Assembly: GCF_035920345.1 (NCBI RefSeq)
Contig: NZ_CP109149.1
Location: forward strand, 10,044,001 to 10,108,000
Direction of reading: 5' to 3'
Length of the DNA stretch: 64,000 bases
Origin: Nocardia vinacea
GTDB lineage: Bacteria > Actinomycetota > Actinomycetes > Mycobacteriales > Mycobacteriaceae
Position 1 is the stretch's first letter; the number at the start of each line of letters is the position of its first letter. Shown here piece after piece: positions 28,501 through 38,100 of this stretch. Made by a program: the position numbers and the translations under genes. The notes below the pieces were generated by a model, which saw only the letters and a program-made list of their open reading frames with translations, had not been told where the DNA came from and did no database searches.

Positions 28501-30205
28501 GTCACTGGCGCCCGCCTTCTCCGATGTCCTGCCCGATAGCGAGCAATTCATCGCCGACAATCCAGCCCTCACAGCGCGTGACATCGCCGCCCGCCGGACC
28601 GAACTGAATTCTGAACTGGAACAAGCCAACCAAGACGTGGGCAAAATGGAGCAGGCCAGACTCGAGAAGAAGCACACAGTCGACGCGACCGCGGACGAAC
28701 TGAAAATGATCGGAGACAGTCACGATACCCCCAGTGAATATGTAGCCCACGACACCGCGCGAGCGTTCGAAATTGCGTACGAACTCAAAGAGCTGCGTGG
28801 CGACGCGGTCGAAGAGAGAGAACGCGCACAGATTCGCCGGAATTCCGCCGAGGCGCAACAACGGCAGATCGAGGCGAGAAAAGGACTGATAGACAAGTAC
28901 GACAGCCATTTCAGCTCGATGCTGATGCAGCTATCGGCGGCCGTCCCGCCTCTGGAGGCGATCGATGTGGACGATCGGCAATTCGACCTCGACGCCGACA
29001 CTGCACTGGGCGAGGGACCGGACGAGTTGCGCGAGATCCTGTCCATTCTCGACGATTCGACAGAACATGCCATTCCTGAAGATCGGGTCGACCACATCCT
29101 GGATTCGATTTCGCAAGAACTGAACAACCAGAGAAGGCTCCTTACCCGCGCCGCCAAAAACACGTCCAATGCCGTGAACGTCACGGACGCCGAACTGCGA
29201 AACGCCGACGAATCCGTCGTCGTCGGCGACATCCTGCTTCATACACTGCGGGCACTCCCACGCGATGAATTGATCGCGCACGCTGGACACCATCACCACA
29301 ATATCGAGGCCAAGCTGACAGTCGTGGCCGATGAGGTCGCTCGTTTCGACAAGAACTTGAACGCGCTGTCGAAGATAGCCTTCGCGACGGTGCAGAACCT
29401 GTTGCGATCGGTTCACCAAGCGATCAAGGACTCCGAACTACCGACTACCCCCGCGATGGGACGGTGGAGTGGGTTGCCACTGCTGCGAATCGCAGGCCTG
29501 GACAGCCTCACCAAGGATCAGAAGGAAGCGGCGATCCTGTCGAAGCTGCAGGACTGGTTCGCGCCCGACCACCGCGGTCGACGACCCGCATTCGACGCCA
29601 CGGCGACGGTGAACGCTCTCATCGAAGCAGTGACGCCCCGCGTGAAAGCCGCGGTGCTGATCCCCTCGGATCCTCTCGATGCCCAGCACAAGCCGGTCGA
29701 ACAACTGTCCATGACCTCCGGTGGCGAAGGCGTGACCGTCGCACTGATTCTGGCCTCCCTGCTCGCCTCACGCCGCTCCCTCAATCACGGGCACAGATAC
29801 ACCACGATGTTCCTGGATAATCCGTTCTCCAAAGTCACCAAACCGATGTTCCTTCGCTTGGCCCGCGACGTCGCCAGCTCACTGGGCGTGCGACTTGTTC
29901 TGCTGACCGGAATCCGGGATCTCGCAGCACTGACAGTCTTTCCCGCCCTGATCCAACTGCGTGTTTCCCATCGCGCCAACGCCAACGTTGTCCTGCCGGC
30001 CGACATCGCCGACGATCGACTCCGCGACCTGCTGCACGAGGGCACACTGTACGTGTCGGCCATCGAAAAACACGCCGCCACAGCAAACAGCGATGCGCAG
30101 TGGCCCACCATGTCGAGCGCCGAGGTCCACTGGCACGACCAACTTGAGATAGATCTGACTACCGCCGCCGACCTCGACGGTGCACGTGAGGCCGAGCATG
30201 AGTGA
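25529..30205 (+). CDS. jetC: Wadjet SMC ATPase JetC (MukB/MksB-like)
   Basis: A 1558-aa SMC-like ATPase. Walker A is GLENGGGKGTLLGF (about 45-58), with GxxxxGKGT as in MukB-like proteins. Long coiled-coil arms with many QQR/EEL heptads fill most of the protein. The signature SMTSGGEGVTVAL (about 1394 onward) and Walker B TMFLDNPFSKV (about 1426) are near the C-terminus; here the aspartate is followed by Asn rather than Glu (LDNPF), as often seen in MukB/MksB-type SMCs. JetC forms the motor that extrudes circular DNA so that JetD can cut it. At 1558 aa it is MukB-sized and larger than the roughly 1100-aa JetC proteins I have in mind. The jetD start lies eight bases before its end. Confidence 0.9.
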   Translation: MGPITGFRIVNLRVRDNQSGPESRDKVAYPDLTLDLDTGGHVVIGLENGGGKGTLLGFLFHVFAPADRQFLPRLAQRRQRKQGDERRIEQYVPGGSPTHVVVEVAIPARGPAGARGPSKVLLGACLSKPAGAGPAESAEEFFWSARCVADSLDLRSLAIRSGDRLLDHKEWELWLNRMKTAHPDAEIFTETRHRNWERHLSDTLMIDIEFVTSWLLLMNQDEGAADRVFTYGSSREFLNTLVTALANPERINEFHTALTKLSEDADQVEVKRGRKRLLDNLLISSGKTAQHVQELHRLDAGRRGLFDALLATRITMETLTRSLALRYESAREDVLAASEALTAAQESCTVVQLHETQARSQLAGLQLADCTRILDSRKGDREAIKRRVRIAEAAERLADLRTDQAEAQSIKDVFAAKLEKMEPVRLVASSAAQMWKQRVQDELRDLDTERQQQQHRAVSARDLEDAAHARKGTAESTLGGCNTRMRRIRQDLDLITQRIAEATTCGDLAEGQDITEALAATSAVAEELHRRWQQASERSREHQQALDALSEEQHELDTRATRYRSRLDSATGHYQSLVQRGEALAETLRASNLLELDDIDLLKHATIIAELLGHIKHSARTRHLKAELDMASVARTVAALETGQGLLPPRPDVETLCEQATSAKFGARSGWSYLARLPGDIAERYAHQHPDLAAGIVVNIPEDLEGVTELVESSRTHLTGPVVIGPPEAFDNPIELSAIRVVLPDSGFWSVSAAQSQLPRKQREYEQHRQLSQAESDRYDLAVSLQANLTQWSQEAGPATLGEAERALTELTATVNDLAQEEAEFTARREQLLTDRDHAETHARELHDQHSVVKEKERRLAALWQICSTEPDLVAQTTSIDQEIREAQEASQDADTDIDIARRQQRDADERLAAVKARTAELNRDLIDVSDIHDSFVKPGDEITPSDENADLASLEKRAKTAAATWNGSVSDEQLKIKLDLIQEKVRHGRESLAPAFSDVLPDSEQFIADNPALTARDIAARRTELNSELEQANQDVGKMEQARLEKKHTVDATADELKMIGDSHDTPSEYVAHDTARAFEIAYELKELRGDAVEERERAQIRRNSAEAQQRQIEARKGLIDKYDSHFSSMLMQLSAAVPPLEAIDVDDRQFDLDADTALGEGPDELREILSILDDSTEHAIPEDRVDHILDSISQELNNQRRLLTRAAKNTSNAVNVTDAELRNADESVVVGDILLHTLRALPRDELIAHAGHHHHNIEAKLTVVADEVARFDKNLNALSKIAFATVQNLLRSVHQAIKDSELPTTPAMGRWSGLPLLRIAGLDSLTKDQKEAAILSKLQDWFAPDHRGRRPAFDATATVNALIEAVTPRVKAAVLIPSDPLDAQHKPVEQLSMTSGGEGVTVALILASLLASRRSLNHGHRYTTMFLDNPFSKVTKPMFLRLARDVASSLGVRLVLLTGIRDLAALTVFPALIQLRVSHRANANVVLPADIADDRLRDLLHEGTLYVSAIEKHAATANSDAQWPTMSSAEVHWHDQLEIDLTTAADLDGAREAEHE

Positions 30206-31298
30206 CGGGCGAAGCCGAACGGACTCCCCGGCGCCGGACGACGTCCTGGAGCGGTTCGTGGAGGAATTGTTCGGTGTCGGAAATCCGCGGATCGGTCGCA
30301 GGCAATTGCTGGCGCTGTGGTCCAGCTCCGACGCCGCATGGTCGAACACCAGCCATGCCAGGTTGCGCCTAGCGGATGCACTGAATCGTCTTCAGGCCCA
30401 GGGAGTCATTGAGCTACCAGCGCGGGGTGGTCAGTTGTGGGACAGCTCACTCACCCCGTTGCCGTACAGAATCACAGTTCCTGCCAACAGATCCGAGATC
30501 GTACGTGCACTGGATCCGGCATCGGAACCATGGGTTCCGGAACTCAAGTGGGCCGCAGGATGGATACGCGCTGCACGGCCACCTCAACGCCTTCGATGGG
30601 CGGCTGCACGAATCAACCAGTGGCTCTTGACAACGCATGGAAAACTCCGGCATCGGGTAGCGCGTGAGGAACGGTCACTGCACATCTTCGACGACGAGAA
30701 GCAACTGGCGATCCTGGCCGCCACCGCCCTGTTCGCGGACGACCGGCTGTCGCTCGACGACCTGGCCTGCGATCGACCGATCGGAGGGCTGCGAATAGCC
30801 CGGTTCGCAGACTTCGGAAGAGTTCTGGTTGTAGAAAACAAATCAACCTTCGACTCGGTCTGGCGTGCGCTATCGGCCAGCTCCATCGAACACAACTACG
30901 CCGCAGTTGTATTCGGTGCAGGAGACGCAGTGGCCGCGCTGGCTCCGGAACTCGCCCAATTGCCCCAATTGTGTTCTGTAACACCGACAATTCTGGAGTA
31001 TGCAGGAGACGTCGACACCGCGGGAGTTCAAGCGGCATATGCTTTCGCCGACAGCGTCTCCAAGGTCGGCTTGACCTCCACGATGGCGTTACCACTGTGG
31101 AACGCAGTTGCTTGTGCCCGACCGACCGGCGAGGACCTGACATCTATCGCGACGGATCCAGCAGAGGCAATCGGGTTCGCCCGTATTTTGGGGCTGCCTC
31201 AGACGGTCATCGACCGGCTGCGGGAGGGCACACGGGTGCCCCAAGAACGCATCGACCGGACGGCCCTTGCAGACATCAGATGGTGGGCGATCCGATAA
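30198..31298 (+). CDS. jetD: Wadjet nuclease subunit JetD
   Basis: A 366-aa protein matching JetD, the Toprim-type nuclease subunit that cleaves plasmid DNA after SMC extrusion. ILEYAGDVDTAGVQAAYAFAD (about 264-284) contains the Toprim DxD followed by a glycine, and GRVLVVENKSTFDSVWRAL upstream carries the first acidic residue (VVEN). The N-terminus (DDVLERFVEELFGVGN) is helical, as expected for the arm that contacts the complex. I start at the ATG at 30198 inside the last codons of jetC; an upstream GTG at 30180 is in frame but lacks a ribosome site. It is the last gene of the block; about 275 bases without a gene follow. Confidence 0.85.
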   Translation: MSDGRSRTDSPAPDDVLERFVEELFGVGNPRIGRRQLLALWSSSDAAWSNTSHARLRLADALNRLQAQGVIELPARGGQLWDSSLTPLPYRITVPANRSEIVRALDPASEPWVPELKWAAGWIRAARPPQRLRWAAARINQWLLTTHGKLRHRVAREERSLHIFDDEKQLAILAATALFADDRLSLDDLACDRPIGGLRIARFADFGRVLVVENKSTFDSVWRALSASSIEHNYAAVVFGAGDAVAALAPELAQLPQLCSVTPTILEYAGDVDTAGVQAAYAFADSVSKVGLTSTMALPLWNAVACARPTGEDLTSIATDPAEAIGFARILGLPQTVIDRLREGTRVPQERIDRTALADIRWWAIR

Positions 31299-31574
31299 CC
31301 GCCTTTCCGCGCGATAGCAACGCGGCCGACGACCACTCGCGTCATTCGACACAAACAGTCATGAGCGTGTTGGGACAAGAGCTTCAGTGCGGATGTTCTC
31401 CAGGAAGACTCTGGAGGGGAATTGCTCGGTCAGGGCAGCACGAAGGTCGCGTTCGATCACCTATCCGCGTGGTTGTCGAGGGACCTCCAGATCGTATGGG
31501 CCAGAACAACTCGGCGAAGGAGACGGATGAGGAGGAGCGTCAACACGCAGCAACAAGCTCGGAGAGGTGGCGGT

Positions 31575-32345
31575 ATGGATTGGGTGCGGTTGGGTGCCGA
31601 ATTGGATGCGGTGTCACGGCGATACGCGCAGCGGCACGGGTTTTCTCGGACCGGCGAATGGCTGATGCTGAAGGTCGCCGAGGAAGCGGGCGAGTTGGTG
31701 CAGTGGTTTCTGGCCGCGTCCGGGCAAGGCCGCCCCCGCGGCAAATCACCTGCCGAGCTTGAGGACGCGGTAGATGACGAGATCGCGGACGTAATCTGTC
31801 ATGCCCTGCTGTTGGCGCACCACCGCGGCACCGATGTCCAGGCGGTCATCGACCGAAAATGGCTGCATCGCACGGACAATCATCCACAAGCACCGGCAGT
31901 GACGATGCTGGGCGAGGATCCCGACCTCCCACGCGCCGAGGTGGGGGAGTCAGTGCGGATCGTTGAACGCGTGCCGACGGTGGTCGAGTACCGAGCACTG
32001 CGGGCCTCGGTCGGCTGGAAGGCCCCGGCAGCCTCCGACTGCGAGTCCGCGTTGACCGCTTCGCTGTATAGCGTGGTAGCTGAGATCGGCGGGACGGCGG
32101 TCGGGATGGCCCGGGTAATCGGCGATGGCGTGTATGCGGTCGTGGTGGATGTCGTCGTTAGCGATGGCTACCAGCGGTGCGGCATCGGCGGATCGATGAT
32201 GGATTCGATTGTCGGCTGGGCGACTCGGAGCAGGATCGCGCACATTGGTCTGGTCGTAGACGGTGCGGTGGCCGGGTTCTACGGTCGATGGCCGATGCGT
32301 GTCACCGGGCAGTTCTTGCGGCTCGATGACGTTAAGGGGAACTGA
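31575..32345 (+). CDS. MazG-like pyrophosphohydrolase fused to GNAT acetyltransferase
   Basis: A 256-aa two-domain protein. Residues 1 to about 110 are MazG-like: EWLMLKVAEEAGELVQWFLAA and a second helix DAVDDEIADVICHALLLAH supply the ExxE and ExxD pairs that bind Mg2+ and hydrolyse non-canonical NTPs. Residues from about 125 on form a GNAT domain (VRIVERVPTVVEYRALRASVGW; DVVVSDGYQRCGIGGSMMD, with QRCGIGG as the acetyl-CoA loop). Both domains look intact. The ATG at 31575 has GGAGAGG upstream. MazG house-cleaning and acetyltransferase activity are individually well known; I do not know of an established role for the fusion. It lies downstream of Wadjet but is not coupled to it. Confidence 0.8.
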   Translation: MDWVRLGAELDAVSRRYAQRHGFSRTGEWLMLKVAEEAGELVQWFLAASGQGRPRGKSPAELEDAVDDEIADVICHALLLAHHRGTDVQAVIDRKWLHRTDNHPQAPAVTMLGEDPDLPRAEVGESVRIVERVPTVVEYRALRASVGWKAPAASDCESALTASLYSVVAEIGGTAVGMARVIGDGVYAVVVDVVVSDGYQRCGIGGSMMDSIVGWATRSRIAHIGLVVDGAVAGFYGRWPMRVTGQFLRLDDVKGN

Positions 32346-32652
32346 ACGCGCCTGGCCTCGATCAGCAGCCGAACACGAGTGTTCTCGCGCCAGCGGCGAG
32401 AACCGCTCGACAGCAGCGCGCGGCACCTCGACGGACACGGGGTGGTGTTGCTATCTGGATTCCCAGCGTCGGAGAAGAGCACGACAGTCAGTGACAGCCC
32501 AGCGCAGGATGTCGGTTGTACTTCGCCTCACCGATTGTCGGCTGGCCGACCTCGCTGCTGAGGGCTGCTACGACCGAGACCGGATGCACCACGCTGTGGT
32601 CGAGCATCCGGCGATGGCTCGCCCGACGATCAACCCACCAAGGAAGGACACC
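32346..32652 (+). other. Gap with possible P-loop kinase remnant
   Basis: About 300 bases between the MazG-GNAT and Nudix genes. A 60-codon frame at 32379-32561 contains GVVLLSGFPASEKSTT, which resembles a kinase P-loop (GFPGSGKST) with the key glycine changed to Glu. Downstream the similarity stops. It may be a decayed kinase fragment; evidence is thin. Confidence 0.3.
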
Positions 32653-33099
32653 ATGGATAGTGACGCCACCAACCAGTTCCAGATCCAGGTCACCGCCCGC
32701 GCTCTGGTCACCAGGGGTGAGGATCTGTTGTTGGTCTCCAACGACGGCCGGGTCTGGTACACCCCCGGCGGTCGCCTGCAACCCGGTGAATCGTTGCACG
32801 ACTGCATCCGCCGCGAAGTCCACGAGGAAACCGGACTCCATGTCACCGCTGGTGAGTTGGTGCACGTCTTCGAGTACTGGGAGGCCGAACACCACCGCCA
32901 CAAAGTGGAGTGTTATTTTCTCGCGCGCCTGGAATCCGGTGAGCTGGACCAGGATTGGGCCGACCTCGACGGCCCGGTCGAACACATGCGGTTCTTCACC
33001 CCGGCCGAAGTGCGGGCCGCCGAACACATCTACCCGCAATTCCTGAAGAAGGGCCAGTGGCGTACCGGCAAGGACATCTACATGGGCTTCGAGAAGTGA
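32653..33099 (+). CDS. Nudix hydrolase
   Basis: A 148-aa Nudix protein. GGRLQPGESLHDCIRREVHE followed by ETGL is a complete Nudix box. The N-terminal strand FQIQVTARALVTRGEDLLLVSNDGRVWYTPGG and the HKVECYFLARL strand are typical of the fold. The ATG at 32653 has AAGGAAGG close upstream, a strong ribosome site, so the longer open frame above it is not used. The substrate is unknown. It is one of three Nudix proteins in the window; the others start at 7097 and 39433. Confidence 0.88.
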   Translation: MDSDATNQFQIQVTARALVTRGEDLLLVSNDGRVWYTPGGRLQPGESLHDCIRREVHEETGLHVTAGELVHVFEYWEAEHHRHKVECYFLARLESGELDQDWADLDGPVEHMRFFTPAEVRAAEHIYPQFLKKGQWRTGKDIYMGFEK

Positions 33100-33183
33100 A
33101 TACCGCGGGAGGAACGAGGGCGCGATCGCGGCACCGAATGGGCACGTGGATGAGTACCAGAACTGAAGTTAGGAGTCGAACGG

Positions 33184-33381
33184 GTGAGGCGTCATACGGC
33201 TGAGTCGCGGCGGATACGCGCTGGCATCGCTGCACTCACCGAAGAAGTTGCGGCACTGGTAGATCCGGGCTAGCCAGCTGTCTCGGCACTGGTGCAGGCG
33301 GCTGATGAGCTGGCAGCGACGGCACTTGCCGGTGCGCCACGTAGCTACGCGACCGACAACCAGCGCGGAGGTGAGGAATGA
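33184..33381 (+). pseudogene. Small gene interrupted by an in-frame TAG
   Basis: From a GTG at 33184 the frame reads RRHTAESRRIRAGIAALTEE and on to VDPG, then a TAG at 33271, then resumes as PAVSALVQAADELAATALAG and ends in a TGA at 33379-33381. That TGA overlaps the ATG of the next gene (ATGA), the arrangement used by real gene pairs in this window. Both halves have good codon composition and helical character, so this looks like a 65-codon gene with one nonsense change. An internal GTG at 33291 could still drive the second half. Confidence 0.4.
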
Positions 33382-33923
33382 TGTGCGCATTGTGCGATGA
33401 CGAGCATTGCCTGACGCGGTTCTATGCGACACCACGTCCGAAAGAGTCGAGAATCCTCGGGACGTGGGATGAGGACGAATGTGACGCGCCGACGTTGTCG
33501 GATCATCTCGAGGACTCCAAACCGGCCGGTGTCGAGGCACGCGAACTCGACGATGCGGCATGGTTCGTCGGATTCGACAGATTGAAAATCGATCCGCCAC
33601 CACCGATCCGATGGCGTATCGCCGGACCACTGGAATTCCCCGAATACTGCTTCGGCGATAGCCCCGGTGTCGTGGTGGGACCGATCCAAACGGCATGGGA
33701 GCTGGCGGCGTTCGCGGAACGATTGATGACCGGCCACGAACACGACGACGGCGGCACCATCGCCGAATGCCTGACGGGTGCGGTGCCGCTGCGGCAGGAA
33801 CAACACTGCTGGTTCCTGCCGAACCTACGAGTGATGGGACCATGGCAGGAACGAGTCACAGATGACGGCACGGTGTACCGGGTTTGTGAATACCTCCCAG
33901 CACCACCACCTCCCCGGCTGTAA
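33378..33923 (+). CDS. Unknown protein with N-terminal Cys motif
   Basis: A 181-aa protein of unknown family. It begins MMCALCDDEHC, a short Cys cluster that could bind zinc, and continues with a charged middle (TWDEDECDAPTLSDHLED), several Trp and Pro residues and a PPPPRL tail. There is no membrane helix or signal peptide. GGAGGTGAGG stands directly before the ATG at 33378, so translation is well supported, and it overlaps the small broken gene upstream. No function can be proposed. Confidence 0.65.
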   Translation: MMCALCDDEHCLTRFYATPRPKESRILGTWDEDECDAPTLSDHLEDSKPAGVEARELDDAAWFVGFDRLKIDPPPPIRWRIAGPLEFPEYCFGDSPGVVVGPIQTAWELAAFAERLMTGHEHDDGGTIAECLTGAVPLRQEQHCWFLPNLRVMGPWQERVTDDGTVYRVCEYLPAPPPPRL

Positions 33924-34439
33924 CCGCCCACGCCTGGCCGAGGCGACCACATGGGAATTGCCCCGTCTGGACCGAATTCGTCAACGCACTGGGACCACTA
34001 TCTGCGACGCAACGGAGTTACCGTCGCCGAAGGTGTCGATATCGCTGGTCTCAACGGCATGGACGGGCGATCCACTGGTGTGCAGATCCGTCCCGGTCCG
34101 GCCGTGTCGACAGCAGGGAGCTTGAGCCCCGTGTCGACACCCCTATTGCGCTAGTTCGGCTGCCCCGCAATTGTGTCCGGATACCGCTTTGTGGTGGCAC
34201 GGTACAGCCTGCGGCTGGGGAGACGTATGTGCCCGCCAGTGACACCGGCGTGCTGAAATCCGAAGAGCTGCAGTCTTTCTTCAGCCTATCGATGACCGAA
34301 GCTGATTGTCTTTCACCGATGTGCTTCTATCGACGACTGGATCGATACCTCCCAGAGCATTCGAATTACTGGCTTGAGCCGGTGCCGAGTGGATCCATCA
34401 GTTGCAGCGCGATCGTTTGCCGAGGCCGCAACCGGTAGA
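33924..34439 (+). other. Probable decayed coding region
   Basis: About 510 bases with two weak frames on the + strand. One covers 33951-34154 (STGVQIRPGPAVSTAGSLSP near its end). A second is open from about 34100 to 34438 and includes VPASDTGVLKSEELQSFFSL. They could be pieces of one gene split by a frameshift near 34120, but neither has a recognisable family or ribosome site. Confidence 0.25.
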
Positions 34440-34818
34440 TCATGACGTCACAGACTCGATCACGGGAAGCCATCGCACTGCATGGTGTTTGAAGCTCTGA
34501 TGTACAGGTACGAGGCTGCTGTGATCGTCGAGACTCTTCATCGTCACACCGACCAACTCCGCGCTACCATCGTCCTGTGCCGCGATCGAGCTCCCGCAGA
34601 CACCGCAGAAGCCTCGTTGAGAATCGGGAAAGGTGTTGTACCAGAACGGTTCCCCGCCAGGCCCGGTCCATTCGAAGCCTTCGCGGGGGAAGTCAACCCA
34701 CGACATCACCGGGCCGCCCGACAATTTCTGGCAATGTGCACAGCTACAAATGTGAGGGAACGAAAGGTCACCCGATGCCTGATACAGGATGTTTCCACAG
34801 ACAACCACCTTCATACAT
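34440..34818 (-). pseudogene. GFA/CENP-V family gene with 5' frameshift
   Basis: This encodes a GFA-type zinc-binding protein (the family of glutathione-dependent formaldehyde-activating enzymes). CSCAHCQKLSG and FCGVCGSS are the family's second and third Cys groups. The family normally begins GGCLCG. From the ATG at 34818 the codons read MYEGGCL and then leave the frame, while CGNILYQASGD continues in the frame of an ATG at 34814. Restoring two bases in a GT run would rejoin them as MYEGGCLCGNILYQ. So the gene carries a small deletion; translation from 34814 would still give 124 aa but lose the first Cys ligand. No ribosome site clearly favours either start. Confidence 0.65.
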
Positions 34819-35130
34819 CAGACTCTTTCCTTTCGCTCAAACGTCTTTGACACCACAGAAATTCAACGTCTTATGCAGCGAGACACGACCTGGCCGTTCA
34901 GTCACGCTACATCCCGCAATCGTCCAACAGGATCGACCACGGGACCGACAACTATGGCGGATCAGCTAGTGTCGCAACCTTTCTGACGTCCAAATTTCTG
35001 ACTCGGCGGGACGGTGAGGGGGCCGACGCAGCCGGAAAGCGGTGACTTCGCTGCCGGGACAGCCGGGCAGCTCCGCAAGGAACAGCCGATAGCGCTGGAC
35101 TGCCCCAGCAACTGGCCACGGTCCAGGCTT
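34819..35130. other. Non-coding gap
   Basis: About 310 bases between the frameshifted GFA gene and the 3' end of the five-domain gene, both on the minus strand. It is less GC-rich near 34840-34960. I see no coding frame, hairpin or repeat. Confidence 0.4.
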
Positions 35131-38100
35131 CTACAACAGCCGACTCATGATGATCGCGTCCCAGAGTTCACCGTTGCGCCGCCGGTAGTGGGCGCGCAGT
35201 GTGCCTTCGGTTTCGAAGCCGGCGCGGTGGTAGAGCTTGATCGCGGGTAGGTTGTGCGGCCAGACTTTCAGGGTCGCTTTGTGGGCGTGGTGGTGTTTGC
35301 ACCAGTCGAGGAGATGGTCGAGCAAGGTGCCGCCGACGCCGCCGCCTCGGTGGTCGGCCGCGATCATCATGGTGATCTCGGGGACGCCCGGTGTCGTGAA
35401 GTCGGCGGTTGCGATCGCTATGACACCGGCGGTGCGGTGGTCGCCGACGATGACACCAGCGGTGTCCGCGGCGATCTGCTCGGACAGTCGGGCGGCGGCC
35501 TTGTCTTCGTCTATCGGAGGTTGCGCGCCGATCCACTTCCGTTCCGCCGCTACTGCGACGCGCAACCGGACCAATGACGGCACGTCCTCGACGCGTGCGG
35601 GCCGGATCGCCACCTCCGCACTGGGTTTCTTGGTCTTCGTGCGCGTCGGTAACAAGCCGGTGATGACGTTCTTGCCGATGAGGGTGGCTTCGAGGCTGCG
35701 CAGGATCAGTTCATCGCCGATGTCGTCGAGATGGATTCCGTCGGCAAGCCACGGGCTGGGGGCATCGTCGCGTTCGCACAGTAGGGCGGTGGTGGTGACG
35801 AACGCGCCCCAGTAGTCCACGAACATCGCGCCGGCCTCGTGGGCTGCCTTCTGTGCGGCGAGGTTGTAGGCGAACAGGTCCTGGTTGATCGATACCGCGT
35901 CCAGACCGCATTCAACGCCGACTGGAGGTGCGGCAAGGCAGATCACCCGCCGTGCTCGTGACTGCAGGTGCTCGAGGATCGCTCGATAGTTTCGGGTGAA
36001 CTCCTCGATATCGACAGCTTCATGATCGCGGCCTTGCGCGCGGCGGAGCACGTCGTTGGTTCCGCACTCCAGCAGCGCCAAGTCCTGGTCGAGGTCTACC
36101 CCGACGACGTCGGCCAGCAGGTCCCGGCTGGTGGCACCACCGCGGCCGTGATTGTGGATCGTGAACGCCACGTCGGGAAGTTTCAGTGCCAGAACGGTTT
36201 CCAGGCGAGCCACGAACCCGGCGTTGTGTCGACCATCGACGCTCACCGTGTCGCCGGTTTCCGGCAGATCTGCGAGGTCGGTCAACCGGGACGAGGTCGC
36301 GACCAGGTGCTCGGTGTGGCTTGTGCCCCAGCAGCGGAGCACCACAGGTTGGCCGGGTGGTGCGGCCTGCGGCGGCCGCCGATCGGCGCCGGAATCGAAG
36401 ACCATTGCGGTCGGCGGTGAACTGTTCGCCACGGGCTCGTTTGGGGAGTCCAGGGTGATGTCGGCGTAGATCGTGTCGACGATGTCTTCAAGACTGTGGG
36501 CCGCGTCGATGCGTACCTCGTCCACGAACCCGAGGGGGTCCCACCCGTGGTACCAATGGCGCATATCGTCGCGGTCGAACTCGGCTGTCTTGGCGCGCCG
36601 TGCGGAGTGACGCTGCACGGTGTCGGCGAAGGTGAGGTCGAAGGCGTAGAAGCATGCCCGCTCCGCCGTAGCGGCGAGCTGTGCCAGCATGGTGCCGTAG
36701 CGGCGTGCGGTGAGGATGCCCTCCACGACCACGGTGAGTCCGCGTTCGAGGCCGAGCGTGGCGATGTCGCGCAAGAGGTCGATGTTGTAGCCGCCGGTGA
36801 CATCGGACTCGCGCAGGAACTCCCGTCGCACGACATCCTGACCGATCACCAGGCACCGCCCGCGGTCGAACCGGCGCTGCAACTGGCGGGCCACGGTTGT
36901 CTTTCCGGAGCCGGAGTTCCCGCGAATGACCACGAGCCGACCGGTTTTTGCGGAATTGCCGCTGATGCACGATTGCGGTGGGGTGCCCGCTGGACCGGTT
37001 GGTGTCTGCGCCGCGAGGGCGATCCGGATGCGGCCGGCCAGTGCTGCGAGCTCCGGCGGTGAGTACGCCAGAATGCCGTTCTCTGCCGCCACAGCGTGGA
37101 ACTGCTGTTCCCGGTAGGGCACGCCGGGCGGTAACGGCGCGATGTGCCAGTGAATGTGCGCGTTGCCGTCGTTGGACCCCATCGAGAACAGGTACAGGCG
37201 TTCAGGATTCATCGCTTCGGCGACACCGGTGGCCACTGTGTGGACAGCTGATTGCAGCCGAAGATATTCCTGTGGCGTCAGGTCGCGCACGACATCTTCG
37301 ACGTGTCGGCGGGGTACCACCAACACAGAGCCCGGTAGCGTCGGGTACTTGTTCAGGAAACCCACGTGTTCGCCATCGTCATAGACGGTCTCATGCTCGA
37401 AACCAGGTGTCCTGGCAAGGAACTCGCAGATGAAACATTCTCCGGTGCGCACCCGTGCCTCGTAGCCCACGATGTTCATCGGGACGCGTCGCCGCCGCAT
37501 CTCGGCTGCGGTGTCGGTTGACGCCTCGGGTTTGGTGGCGATCAGATGGAAGAACCGGGCGCAGTCCAGGTACGGGCGGCGGTCGGCCACAGCGTTCTCC
37601 AACCGCAGCAGCTTGTCGAAGAACATGGGGTCGTGCTTGGCTTCGTCGTCGGCGATCAGGTCGCACACCGCACGGACCCCGTAACGCAGCGGCGGGTTCA
37701 TCCCCGCGCCAAGGACGTATCCGACGACTTCATCTGCTGTGCGGGAGATGTATTCCAGACCGTAGGTGGCCGACTCGCGCTGCGTGGTGTTCAACAGGCG
37801 CAGCGCCTCGTCGAGATCGCTTCGGCGGACGGCGGCGGCCAGTGGGTCGCATGAAGGATTGGGCGCCAGAATCGATATCAGCCCACCGGTGCGCAGCAGC
37901 CCCACCAGGTCCCCGATCACCGACGCAGGTTCTTGGAGGTACTGAACCACGTTGTGCAGCAGGACGATGTCGTATTGCCGGTCACGCAGATCCCATGCCG
38001 CCTGGTGTATATCGCAGGCATGGCATTCGATTCGGTCTTCGACCCCAGCTTGCGCAGCGCGTCCGCGCGTGGCGTGCAACGACCGGCTCGAGGTGTCCAC

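Noticed and set aside
32379..32561. Walker-A-like GFPASEKSTT as a kinase gene
   Set aside because: The key Gly before Lys is Glu and similarity ends at once; kept only as a possible remnant.
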